Below are positions 26,501 to 38,500 of a stretch of 64,000 nt of DNA, piece by piece. The stretch covers positions 31,164,501 to 31,228,500 of the forward strand of contig NC_090295.1 of assembly GCF_037392515.1 (NCBI RefSeq), given 5' to 3'. The notes below the pieces were generated by a model. The model searched no databases, was not told where the DNA came from, and worked only from the letters and a program-made list of their open reading frames with translations. Source of the DNA: Haliotis asinina. Taxonomy: Eukaryota; Mollusca; Gastropoda; Lepetellida; Haliotidae. A program made the position numbers and the translations under genes. Position 1 is the first letter of the stretch. The number at the start of each line of letters is the position of its first letter.

Positions 26501-29500
26501 TATGTATGTGTCCATCCATTCCTGCCCTCAATCAGTGCTCTTGAGCATTCAGAATCCAAAATGGCGTTTTGTGCTTCTTTACTTAGCGTTCTCATAATGT
26601 CTTTCAGACCTCCTGTATACACCACAGTGTTTACAAGTTCAAGGTCCTCTACCTCTTCTGCCATCATTGCAGTCTTTTTAAAATTATGTTGACAGTCATG
26701 AACTATAGGTTGATAGGAGCCATACTCCAAACGCCTAAGTGTGTGACCATCTCTTCCTGTTGGATTCATGTCCCTTTGATCCTTTCACCTTGTAAAGCTC
26801 GCATTGCTACCACCACAATTGTATCCACGACTGTTCTTAAACCCTTGTGGACCACTGCTTCCTCTTCCAGAGTTAGAGTAGTTTGGCCTTCTACCCCTGT
26901 GTGCCATGAAGACCTCGTGAACTGAAATTTTTGCCTCTACTTTTATGAGATTTGATGCTTCACTTTCTTCATGTTTGGCTATCATACCTTCTTTCAAAAA
27001 TGTTTTCGAAGAAGCAATTACTTGTTAAAAAAGAGTATCCTTCTTAGTGAGGTCCATACCTGTCAAAACTAATAGTTTTTTTTTCTGTTGTTAACATTGC
27101 TCTCCATAACAGTTTAAATACTAAAACTTCAGATCTTTCTTGATTTTCTTGTATCAAAGGCAGTAGTATTATTCAGTCATTCTTTTCACTGTTTTTAAAT
27201 TTTTCTAGAGAGTTTGCAAGTTCATCATTACCAAAATATTTGTTTATTAGTGCAGTTAATGCATCTAATCCTGTGTTTGATTATGTTTGATTTTAGTGTT
27301 TCCAAGTTAATTATAATTGATGCAGGGTCATCTTGTGGTAGAGATGATGCAACTACCCTGCCCCTCTGTTTAGCAGAATTTCTATGATTTCATTCCAGGC
27401 CATCATTTCCTGTTTATGATGTTCATAACTTTTATCAGTCCTCTTCTCAGGAGCATTAATTCTCACTGTTGTGGCTTTTTCACACACAAATATTTTTCAA
27501 ACTGGGAGTAATGAGTCATGAAACACATGCTAGAAAATATTTCAAAGTCTTTCACAGACACTTTAGGTCATGCCTTTTGTCGATAAAATTACCACCACAT
27601 GTGGAAAATATCACTTGTCAAGCAACCACACTTTGCTACCATTTGTTCATTCTCATACACCCTGTAACATCATGGCAGCTGACAGCACACATGCTTGCTT
27701 CTTGCCATCTTTATTTCTACGCCCACTTCCTGGCAGATACGATATCAAAGCCTCTCACAGACTCTTGGGCCTGTGTAATTAATATATTCACATACCTTCA
27801 CTTACCCTCTTCCCACTTTGCAGGTAGCTCACTTCAAGGAGTTTATCCCCAAGGCATTCCCATCTGGCGATGACCTCATTCTGGATGCTGAAGTGCTCCT
27901 TGTCGACACCAAGACAGGCAAACCCCTCCCATTCGGAACACTCGGCGTACATAAGGTAACATTGATAGAAGTAATGAGTATGGTGAACCACTATTGAAGT
28001 TGTAGTTTCAGCAGTTTCATTAGTTAATAGTCAGGATATATTGTATCCTGTATCAAATGTCCTGACTGTATTTTCAAGGTTATCAAGTTAAAACTGTTTC
28101 AGGAAATGCTCACATTTTCTCCGATCTTTTACATGGCCACTATATTTTAATGGTTACTTATTTTCTTTGTGTGTACCTATCTATATGGCAATCCATGATC
28201 TGTCTCAGACTTCTTGTTGTAACAATAATGGAAAAACATCAGATGTTCTGGATCTTTTTGCTTAAGGACACAAGCAAAAACAGTGCATTATCAGATAGTT
28301 TCAATAGATGTGAATGAGTGAGTTAGTTTAGTTTTACGCCGTACTCTGCGATATTCCAGCTATATGGCAGTGGTCTGTAAATAATTGAGTCTGGACCTGA
28401 CAATCCAGTGATCAACAACATGAGCATCATTCTGTGCTATTGGGAACCGATGACATGTGTCAACCAAGTCAGCGAGTCTGACCACCCAATGCCGTTAGTC
28501 GCCTCTTACGACAAGCATAGTTGCCTTTTGTGGCAAGCATGGGTTGCTGAAGGCCTATTCTACCCCGGGACCTTCAGGGGTCTTCAGTAGATGTGGTACA
28601 GTCACCACATCAATGGAATATATATCTTTGTTTCAGAAAGCTGCCTTCTCAGAAGCCAAAGTGTGTCTGTTTGTGTTTGACTGTCTTCACATCAATGGAG
28701 AAAACCTTATGGACAGGTGGGCCCAAGGAACAGCGTTCCCTCTGTAACTTTATTTGAAGTTTTGATTTGTAAGGACCATCACAGTGTTTATGGCATGTCT
28801 CCTCCCTCTGTGTGAATAATAGTGCAACACTTAAAATTCCATGAAGTTCCCTTTTTTGAAGAGGATGTAATATCACACGCACCCGAGTGTAGCCTCCCTT
28901 TATAGTTTGTCACCCTTATTGGTCACCCGAGCGGCCATGTTTGTCACTCGCTCCTCCACCACTCTAGTGAAGGGTAGTGGAGGCACCTGGGGTCTCTATA
29001 CGGCACATATCCTTTGTATTTTCGATCATTTATCCAATTTTTGCTGTATACAGCTTATAGTCTGTATACATTATCATTATGTCTTAAGTTATTGCTAAAT
29101 TTTACACATTTTTTACATTGTTGGCCATTTCATCTTGGGTACTTGTGTTGCATTTGATGAAATCGTATTTCTGTTGTAGGTACTGCTTTTATTATGTCCT
29201 TCATGCACTAACATTTGTTATCCAGCGTTCGTAAACTTTGTGAGAATTTATCATGAGAATTCATGATTTGTTAAGCTGTGTTCTAATTGGTCATTCTCAA
29301 AGGCTTCCAGATGTGACCTCCTACCAGTGTTTGTTAGACTCAGTAGAGGAGTGTAACGAATAATACTGAGACTATATTTACTTAAGTTGACATCACGATA
29401 GATCTAGAATCAAGGAAATATCGATGCTTCCTATTCAATGGTCATCACTTCCAGAGGAACATCCTACAATTTGAAATATCATTGGCTTCCAGGTTATTTA

Positions 29501-32500
29501 TTCAAGTGACCAAGCCCATTGTTACTTATCAACATCATCAAGGGCTACGCAGTGCCTTTTACGAGGATGACAGGATTCAACTCAAGACTATAGTTGGGTC
29601 CATTACATCAGTTTCTGAATGCTCACCTAGACAGCATGGATCCAATAGCCCTACTGAAGCCATACCTAGTGTGGTGGACTTACAAATTGATTGTTTATGG
29701 AGGAACCACTCATCTTTATGTAGATGCATTGCTACAGGGATGGGGAGCCCACTTCTACAACAGAGTTACAGCAGGAAAGTAGATAAGACAAGAACAACTG
29801 CTTCACATCAGTCAGTAGGAGATGAAAACTGTAAGCAACGCCTTACTACCCTGCTTGATTGCACCAAGAAACAAAATGCCAATTGTCCACACAGACAACT
29901 CCAGAGTTGCATTCTACCTATACAGACATGAATTAACAAGATCGACAAGTCTACTAAAGCTCACCCTCCAGATGTTCAGCATCATTGATGACCTTAACAT
30001 CTTCATAAAGGCATGTCACATTCCAGGAGCATAGAATGTCATGACAGATGCTCTACCTCGTCCACTACAACCTTCTCCGATGGAATGGAAGTTACAATTG
30101 TGCATTTCAGCTATTCATTCAGATGTTAAGATCTCCGCACATAGACCTGTTCAACAGACACCCACATTCGTCTCTCCAGTGCCAGATTAGTTAGCATGTG
30201 CAACTCTCAGCATATCATGCAAAGCATTAGATGCTAATGTGTTTCCATCTCCAGTTCTACTGCCACAAGTAACTGGGAAAATCTGCAACTGATTTTTGTT
30301 TCTCATCCTTATACAAGAAGTAGGAAGTCCATCCCTGAAACTACCAGAGTGGTTGAGCTCCTCCATCTGCACATCAAGCATGCTCACATGAATCCATCAT
30401 TGTTCCAGCTTCATGTATGGACCATGTCAAAACTTGACTAAAGAAAAGAGAATATTCTGCCAGAGCAGCAAAGGCAGTAACCTTTCCTTTTATGCACAAC
30501 TCGCACTTTATACAATAAGTGCAAGAGACTTGAGATATATGCATGGTGGAAGGGCATCAGTGGGATTCAATTCACCTGGGAATCAGTTACCTGATCAGCC
30601 TGACAGACAATTCCACATCCCAGCATTATCTACAGACCTTGGTCCAGAGGATAAGCAGGACTTATCCTTGTGTCCAGTCAGAGCCATGAAAATGTATTTA
30701 CAAAGCAACAAGAAGACGAAAATTCAAGCACCTGTTCATATCTTTGTCTTCAGATACACCTACTGAAGTCTCTATATGAGTATGAACTATATGAGTTTGC
30801 ATGAGAGATGTTTTACAAAGGGCCTACAAAGCAGCAGGATGAGTGTACATGAACCTCCAATCCACATTAAGGTAGTTTGCTAGACTCGCCCTACATGGAA
30901 ATCTGATATGACATTCTCCAATTTGGGCCATTTGTAGCACAACAGCTAATGGTTTCACAAAAGCGATGAGTAATTCTCACCTTTTATCATGTGATTTGTA
31001 GGGACCAACACTCTGTGGAGTAAATGGTTGAGAGTCCATGCATATGCCGAGGACAGGCTAGCATGAGTGATTATGACCCTGTACCCTGAAGGGTTGCCAC
31101 TTGTCTTGCTAGGAACATCTTGACAAAGAGTTGCACTAGATAACTAGCAGGACACTAGTATGTCTATATATCCACATGAAGATATCAGCAGTCACTTCAC
31201 AATAAGAAAAGTCTGACATGATGTGGTCCCCTAGAATTAACAGATGAAGGTTGGAAGAACAGGGTCACCACAGTGCTGTTACAGGTCCCATGGGGGAAAC
31301 TACAGGATGTATAAAGACAGCCAGAGAATCCTGGCCTGACCCACCACTGATTCTGTTGGATTCCGTTAGTATAATAAGCATGAGTCAGGGTAATATGTAA
31401 TTTTCTGAATAAAATTGATATTTTTAACTTAGACCTGACTCATGATGTCAAGCCCTCCCAAACTTCCTGCTTATGGCATGCTGGATTTCCCTAAAAGTGG
31501 CTTTTGTTTGGTGAGAGTGGCAAGAGTGGCCAGTCAGATGACAGATAAGGGCACCAAACCATAAAGGGAAGGAGGCTACTCATGGGTGAGTGGGATTTTA
31601 CGTCTTCTTCAAAAAAGGGAATTTCAAGGGATTTCAAGTGTTCCACAGTCATTTGTATAGAAGGAGGAGACAAGCATAATACGCAGGAGTCAGGATAAGT
31701 ATAGAATATCATTTTTATTCAGAAAATTACATACTATGATATGCATGTGATATTCTTCAAGTGACTCACAGTTAATGTAAATATGGTTCCAGACCCATCA
31801 AGAAGAGGAGGGCGATACTGCAAGATAATATGCAGGAAATACCCAACAGAATCATGTTCTCAGAGTATGAACACATTATGGTAAGAAACGGTGGTGGTAG
31901 TGGTAGTAGCAGTTGCAGTAGCATCAGCAGTAGTAGTTGAAGCAGTTGTAGCAGAATTAGTAGTAGCAGTGACAGTAGCATTAGGGGTTGGAAGAGCATT
32001 GGTTTTGTACTAAACAAACATCATCATCATCATCATCATCATCAAAAGTGTTTATCCATCTTACCCATACTTCCAGTGGTAATACTGTTTATTGTAAGAC
32101 CGTAACTTTGAGTAATATTGTCTGGTCTTGTACTAGAAGGAACAGAACATGAACTGTATCCTTCATCTGTTTGCAGAAACCAAGTGACCTCCAGACCATG
32201 ATGGACAAGGTGTTCCGTGAAGGCCTGGAAGGGCTTGTGCTGAAGGATGTCAATGTGAGACATATTTGCCATATCTACATGGTGTTAATTAATGTTGATT
32301 ACACAGTTGATCAGAAAATAGAGTCTCCCCTAAATGGCAGCATACAAGACTCTTCATTTTGTTTCTCTATATTGTATGAGTGCTCTCAGTTCAGTTTTGT
32401 GAAAGGTACACTGTTTTGAATGAATGTGGTTTTAATACCACTGTGAACAGTATTCTGGTTATATGATGGCATGTTGGTTTGAAGTGGGAGAAAATCTTTA

Positions 32501-35500
32501 AGTGATGGCATTCTTGGAAGTTTACATCTTTTTGGGAATCCTTAACAAGGGTATGGTGGTGACAAACCAAGAAAGTGGGATTCAAACACACATGTATCGC
32601 TGTCTGATGTACCAACGAGACCCAGCTTTGCACAATGAATTTGCAGTGCCTAACATGAAACATCTTACGTATGTTTGAATAATAAAGGGGTGGTGGGGTA
32701 GCCTAGTGGTTCAAACATTCGCTAATCACACCAATAGGTACAATGTGTTCCTGGTGTTCCCCGCTGTGATATTGTTGAACTGTTGATCAAAGTGACGTAA
32801 AACCCAGCTCACTCACTTTATGAGGGGTGGGGGGTGGGGGACAGAGAGGTGACCAGTTCACTTCATGGCATGTTCTTATGGTCCAAGTTCAGTCTTGAGC
32901 TTTTGTCTTTGGAAATAGACATTTGGACGTTTGTGCCAGTTTGAACTCGCAAAAAATCATGGCAAGTTTAGTCTTGCCAAATTGAACACTTGTCTTATAC
33001 AAGAGGAAACATTAAGTACAATTCAATGTGTTTTAAAGACGCTGCTGGTAAAGTGTGACTGTTTGATATGGAACTATGTTCATGTATTTTCAGAGTCACT
33101 ATGAACCAGGGAAACGGCACTGGTTGAAGGTGAAGAAGGACTACCTTCATCAGGGCAGTATGGCTGACTCAGCCGACCTCGTTGTCCTTGGGGCGTATTA
33201 TGGCACAGGAAACAAAGGTATGTACAAGTGTTACCTTGTTACAGTGCAGTAGGGGTTTGTTCCTCAAACATATTGTAGCATCAAGGTGAGGCAAAAGTAT
33301 GAATTCCTGAGTTGTTTTCCTGTTAATTACCTATGATCATGCCATGAAACATTGCTCACAACATCATCCACTTGTTTGTCTGACACAGAAGTAATTTTAG
33401 TATGCTATGATCATGCCATACCCCTCTCCCTTTCCCTCTCCTTCCTTCTCCCTCTTCTTCCTTCTCCCTCTTCTTCTCCCCTCCCGTTTCTTCCAATTCC
33501 TGTCCCTCTCCCCATCTTCCTCTCTCTCCCTCTTCCTCTCTCTCTCCCTCTTCCTCTCTCTCTCCCCTTCCTCTCTCTCTCCCCTTCCTCTCTTCCCTCC
33601 TCCACCTTCCTCTCCCTCTCTCCTCTTACCCCTCACCACGTCTTCCTCTCTCCCTTTCTTTTTTCCCTCACCTCCTCTCCCACTCCTCCATGCTGCGTCT
33701 ATTAACAAAGTTCCTTCTTCTTCCACCAGGTGGCATGATGTCAATCTTCCTGCTAGGTGTGTATGACCCCAAGTCCAAGCTCTGGTGCACGGTGACAAAG
33801 TGTGGCAGCGGTCTGGATGACAAGATGTTGGAAAGGTTGAACAAGGAGATGGACATGGTCAAGATCAGCAAGAACTTTGCCAAAGTGCCCTTGTGGCTCA
33901 ACATCAAGAAGCCACTCACACCAGATTTTGTCGTCACTGATCCTAAGAAGGCACCAGTCTGGGAAATCATCGGAGCTGAGTTCAGCAAGGCAGAGGTTCA
34001 CACAGCTGATGGTATCTCTATCCGATTTCCCAGAATTCAGAAGTTCAGGGACGATAAGAATTGGGAGAATGCAACGGATCTTCCCAGATTGAAGGTAGTG
34101 ATGTTTAGAAAAAAACACATCATTTGTATCTTGAGGAGGCAAGTAAGCTAAGTGGTTTGGTGGATCTGAGTACAATTTCTTAAACAATTAGCTGTGATAA
34201 TGATATTTTTGCCAAGATGATATGAAAATACAGCAGCTACCTGACCATTCATTCCTAAACACACTCACTCATTACATGATAGACAGACAGGGCCAAGCTA
34301 ACCCTATGCTTTGACTTGTTACAATGCTGTATGCTTCTTACCCAGGTCTTGTACAAAGAATCCAAGGAGAAGAGTGACATTGTTGTACCAAAGACGACAG
34401 GAAATGATGAAAGTAATGGTAATGGTGCCAGGCACAGCAATGGGGGTGACAGTGACAGCATGGACATGGACATCCCCGTGAAGAAAACACCAGTCAAGAG
34501 ACAGGCAGAAGATGAGGGGCTGACCACGCCCACCAAGAAGGTGAAAGACCATTTACAGTGTTCCCAGAAATTATTGAGAAAATCTTTGGTTTTTTTCTAA
34601 TGACGCTAAGATTGGAAAAATTGCTTTCACTATGCACTAAGCATACTAAATAAGGGAGACAACTCTTGAAGGCTGAGAAGGCAGCTCATTACGTCAAGAG
34701 TTATCTCCCTTGTCTGGACAGACGGCTTCCTGTGTTGACATGGCAGAATTTACAGCAAGAGAGAAAAGAAAGCTCATTCTAGATGATTTTGAAAGGGGTG
34801 AGGCTGATGCTAAAGTGTTAGCTTGTAGACATAGTATTCCTCTGACTACAGTATACAGAACTTTGAAGAATATTCAAACAGGAACCGGGATAGAGCACAA
34901 AGCAGGGGCAGGTCGGCCTAGGAAATTCAGTGTTGTGGATCGCCGTAGACTTGGGCAGATTGTGAGTAGGGGCAAACTGAAAAGTGTTGAGAACATCAGA
35001 AATGAAATGATTAGCAGAGGAAGTCCTCAGGTATGCAATGAAACAGTTAGGCAGGAATTACAGAGACTTAATTGGGTGAAAAAACGTGGAATTCCCTCGC
35101 CGTTGATGCAAGATGACAAAAGATACTGTCAAACCTATCTACCAGCGACCAAAACATAGCCCGAAGTTTCACATGTGGGGTGGCATATTGGCTCACGGAG
35201 TGACGCCATTGTATGTTGTCACGGGAAACTTGACAAAAGAAAGATACGTTGACATTCTAAATGGTCACCTTCTTCCGAGAGCACAAACATTGTATGAAGA
35301 TGATTGGATTTTCCAGCATGATAATGACCCAAAACACACTGTGCGCTACACAAAACAGTGGTTGTCGGGCGAAAATGTTCAAGTTTTAGACTGGCCCAGT
35401 TACAGCCCAGACCTAAACCCAATTGAGAATGTGTGGGGAGTCATGAAGGACAGAATAAACCAAAAGGGACTGAGAAATATTGAAGATATGAAGGCCGAGG

Positions 35501-38500
35501 TGGTCCAATATTGGGATACCCTGTCACACGATTACCTACAAACTTTGATGGGTAGTGTGCCTAGGCGTATTCAGGCATGCATTGCTGAGCGAGGAGGTCT
35601 AACAAAGTACTAAAACAAGACTGAGACTGTAAAAGGATGATGTTTTAACATGTTTATGTAAGTAAAACGCCAGAAGTTAATAAACGTAATGAGTTACATG
35701 ACGCAACATGATTCTCAATAATTTCTGGGAATACTATAATTCAGTAACAATTTCAAGACATAGAGAATTTAGGCTGATATGATTGCTCCCTCCACTCCAG
35801 TTTACTTTTAGTAAGGAAGAATGGATGTCCAGTCTTCTGTGATGCTGCTGTTTTCCTATGTGTAGAGTTGTGGCCAGAATAATTGTGACCTCTCAAATTA
35901 TGATTCACCTCAATTATATTTCTAGGTTTTTAACCACATTTTCATCGTAATGACTTTGGAAATTTGTCCTTAAGTAAACAGAATACTGCTTAAACACAGT
36001 TACTAAACAAAAAAGTAGTTCCACAACACTCATCTTCAATAATCTCCAGGGTATATGTTCCAATAAATTTCAGTATACCCTGGATGAATCTAGATTTTAT
36101 TACCTCCCTTGGCTGGCTTTTCATCCAATTTCTTGTCTTTGCGTGGAAGTTGAGCATACCAAACACAACTCACTTTCACTTCCCAAATAAGTTAACCAAT
36201 TAAACTTGGCAACACAAGTGATGCAGGGGTACTCTTAAAAGAGGTAGGTGTTCCTGCATGTTTTCTAAAGTTTCAGACTTGTCAGTTTTTATAATTTCCC
36301 CCAAAATCTAAGTTGCTCTGCGAACAAACATTCATTGCTGCAAGTGGAATCTTTGTTGAGACTGGCAAGCTCAGTTGTAATGGCAGCTTAGGTGGCTAGC
36401 TACTGCGAGAATGTGGAGCCAGCAAAGGGAGGTAATAAAATTATTGGGCCAAGACGTAGATGCATTCAGGGTACTTGCAGAGATTTATTGGAACATTTAC
36501 CCTTTAGATTATCGAGGATTTACAACACCTGGTTTCTTCAATATTTAATGCCATGACAGATTCACTGTAGTAATGTGAAACAGTGGGATATTTTGAGTAG
36601 TTTGTACAGATGAAGGCAGAAATTGCTCCCTAAACATTACTCAACTGACAGCACCCATTAACATTGACTTGTTTTGTACAAATGTAAATTACACAGATCT
36701 TCTGGTCCAGGAACATGTATGGCATATGTATAAATATTTCATAGTTTTTTAATATATTATGGGATTGTATTCTTATATGCATGGCGGTAATGGTGATGAT
36801 CGCACTGGATTTTCAGAATAACAATGATTTTTTGGCTGCTCAAAGAAATTTGGGCTCCTCCTTATGATCTTAAACCAGGCTGAAATACTGTCCTAAAAAT
36901 CAAAATAGTCTCTATCTACGCTCATATATGAAATGCTTATGCTATATGATGAAACTTAAATTCTGTTATTATCTGTATTTATTACATTATCTACATGCAG
37001 CATATGTCATATTTGGGATTTCACTTTCTTAGTAAAGTACAAATTCTAGTTCTTTCTTGGTTGAGTCCAATCCGGGATTCGAACCTGCACCCTTAGCGCT
37101 GGGCACCTAACTGCAGGCTAGACGGCTGACTTTGTGTGCTGGCAATTAGGTGCCTGACTCTGAGGGTGCGGGTTCGAATCCCGGATGGAACTCAACCAAA
37201 AAAGTACTAGCATTTGTACTTTACTAAGAAAGTGAAATCCCAACTACAACATGTGTTGCATTTGACCACTTTCTAAATGCCATTGTGTAATCATTATCTA
37301 CATGCAGTTGGTGTCAGTAGGTGTGAAATCTATCATCATGTCATCTGGTTCTAGCTATTTTGTCCACGGCAGAAGGTCTGAAATATCATGGTAAGGTGTT
37401 ACTGTGTTGTTTCTGAGCTTTATCCCAGACTGACCTGTGAAGGTCCGGGGTAGATAGTCCTTCAGCAACCTATGCTTGCCATGAAAGGCGACTATGCTTG
37501 TCGTAAGAGGCAACTAACAGGATCAGGTGTTCAGACTCACTGACTTGGTTGACACATGTCATCGGTTCCCTATTTTGCAGATCGATGCTCATGCTTTTGG
37601 TCACTGGATTGTCAGACTCAATTATTTACAGACCGCCGCCATATAGCTGGAATATTGCTGAGTGCAGCGTAAAACTTAACACACTCACTCATTTATGTAA
37701 CACTATTTAATCATGTCCAATTTATTTCAGCCTAAACCAGAATGCAAGTATGGTTCCACTTGCTACCAGACCAGCCCCGCCCACAAAGCAGTTTTCTGTC
37801 ACCCAGCTGGTGGCAGCACCCCACAGAAGTCACCGTCCAAGCCCTTGACTCCTGGGGTAACAAGTTCCTCCAACAAACTACCCAACATTTTCACAGGCTG
37901 CAAGATCTTCCTGCCTGAAACCACAGAGCAGTTCAAGCAGCTCAAGCGGTATATCATTGCGTATCTTTTACACATGTGGTCCCAGTGGGGATTCTGGTTT
38001 ACTGCAGTCTTTAACGGGGGTCTGGGCCCCCATCCCAATCATAGTGCTTCAACTGTCATAAGTTTGTTTTCGCTAGGGGAGTTAGGATACCTAAGGGCTG
38101 GGATCCCAAGTTTCTTCATAATATAAGTAGAACTGTGAATGTCTGGGTTGGAATACTGGCCTTCAGTAACCCATGCGATTAACAGGATCGGGTGGTCAGG
38201 CTCACTCACTTGATCGACACATGTCCTCAGTTCCTAATTGTTCAGATTGATGCTGATGCTGTTGATCACTGGATTGTCTGGTCCACTATTAATTGACAGA
38301 CCACTGCCATATAGCTGGAATAAAGCTTAAAACTAAGCTTACTCATGATATAAGTCACTGGATTGTCTGGTCCTCACTTGATTATTTACAGCCTTATCTT
38401 ACAGTGGAAACATAGAACAGAGTCTTGTAGAAAGAGCATGAAAGCAAACAAAACCATGCTCATTGTTACCATTATCGTCATAAGATTAACTATGATCTTC

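Larger units (their letters stand above)
23722..27823 (+). other. LIG3 intron 10
   Basis: A 4.1 kb intron. Bases 23722-25680 are AT-rich with nothing assignable. A tRNA-like SINE lies at 25691-25850, a repeat at 26285-26490 and a gag relic at 26490-27450. Confidence 0.6.

Noticed and set aside
33352..33798. Open frames of 117-133 codons on both strands
   Set aside because: Products of the C/T tract (Ser/Leu/Pro or Glu/Arg/Gly only), not proteins.
33753..34187. 144-codon minus-strand frame
   Set aside because: Antisense shadow of LIG3 exon 16.
37075..37195. Two tRNA genes suggested by gggttcgaatccc
   Set aside because: Only box B is convincing; anticodon and acceptor arms do not form and the whole is a palindrome.
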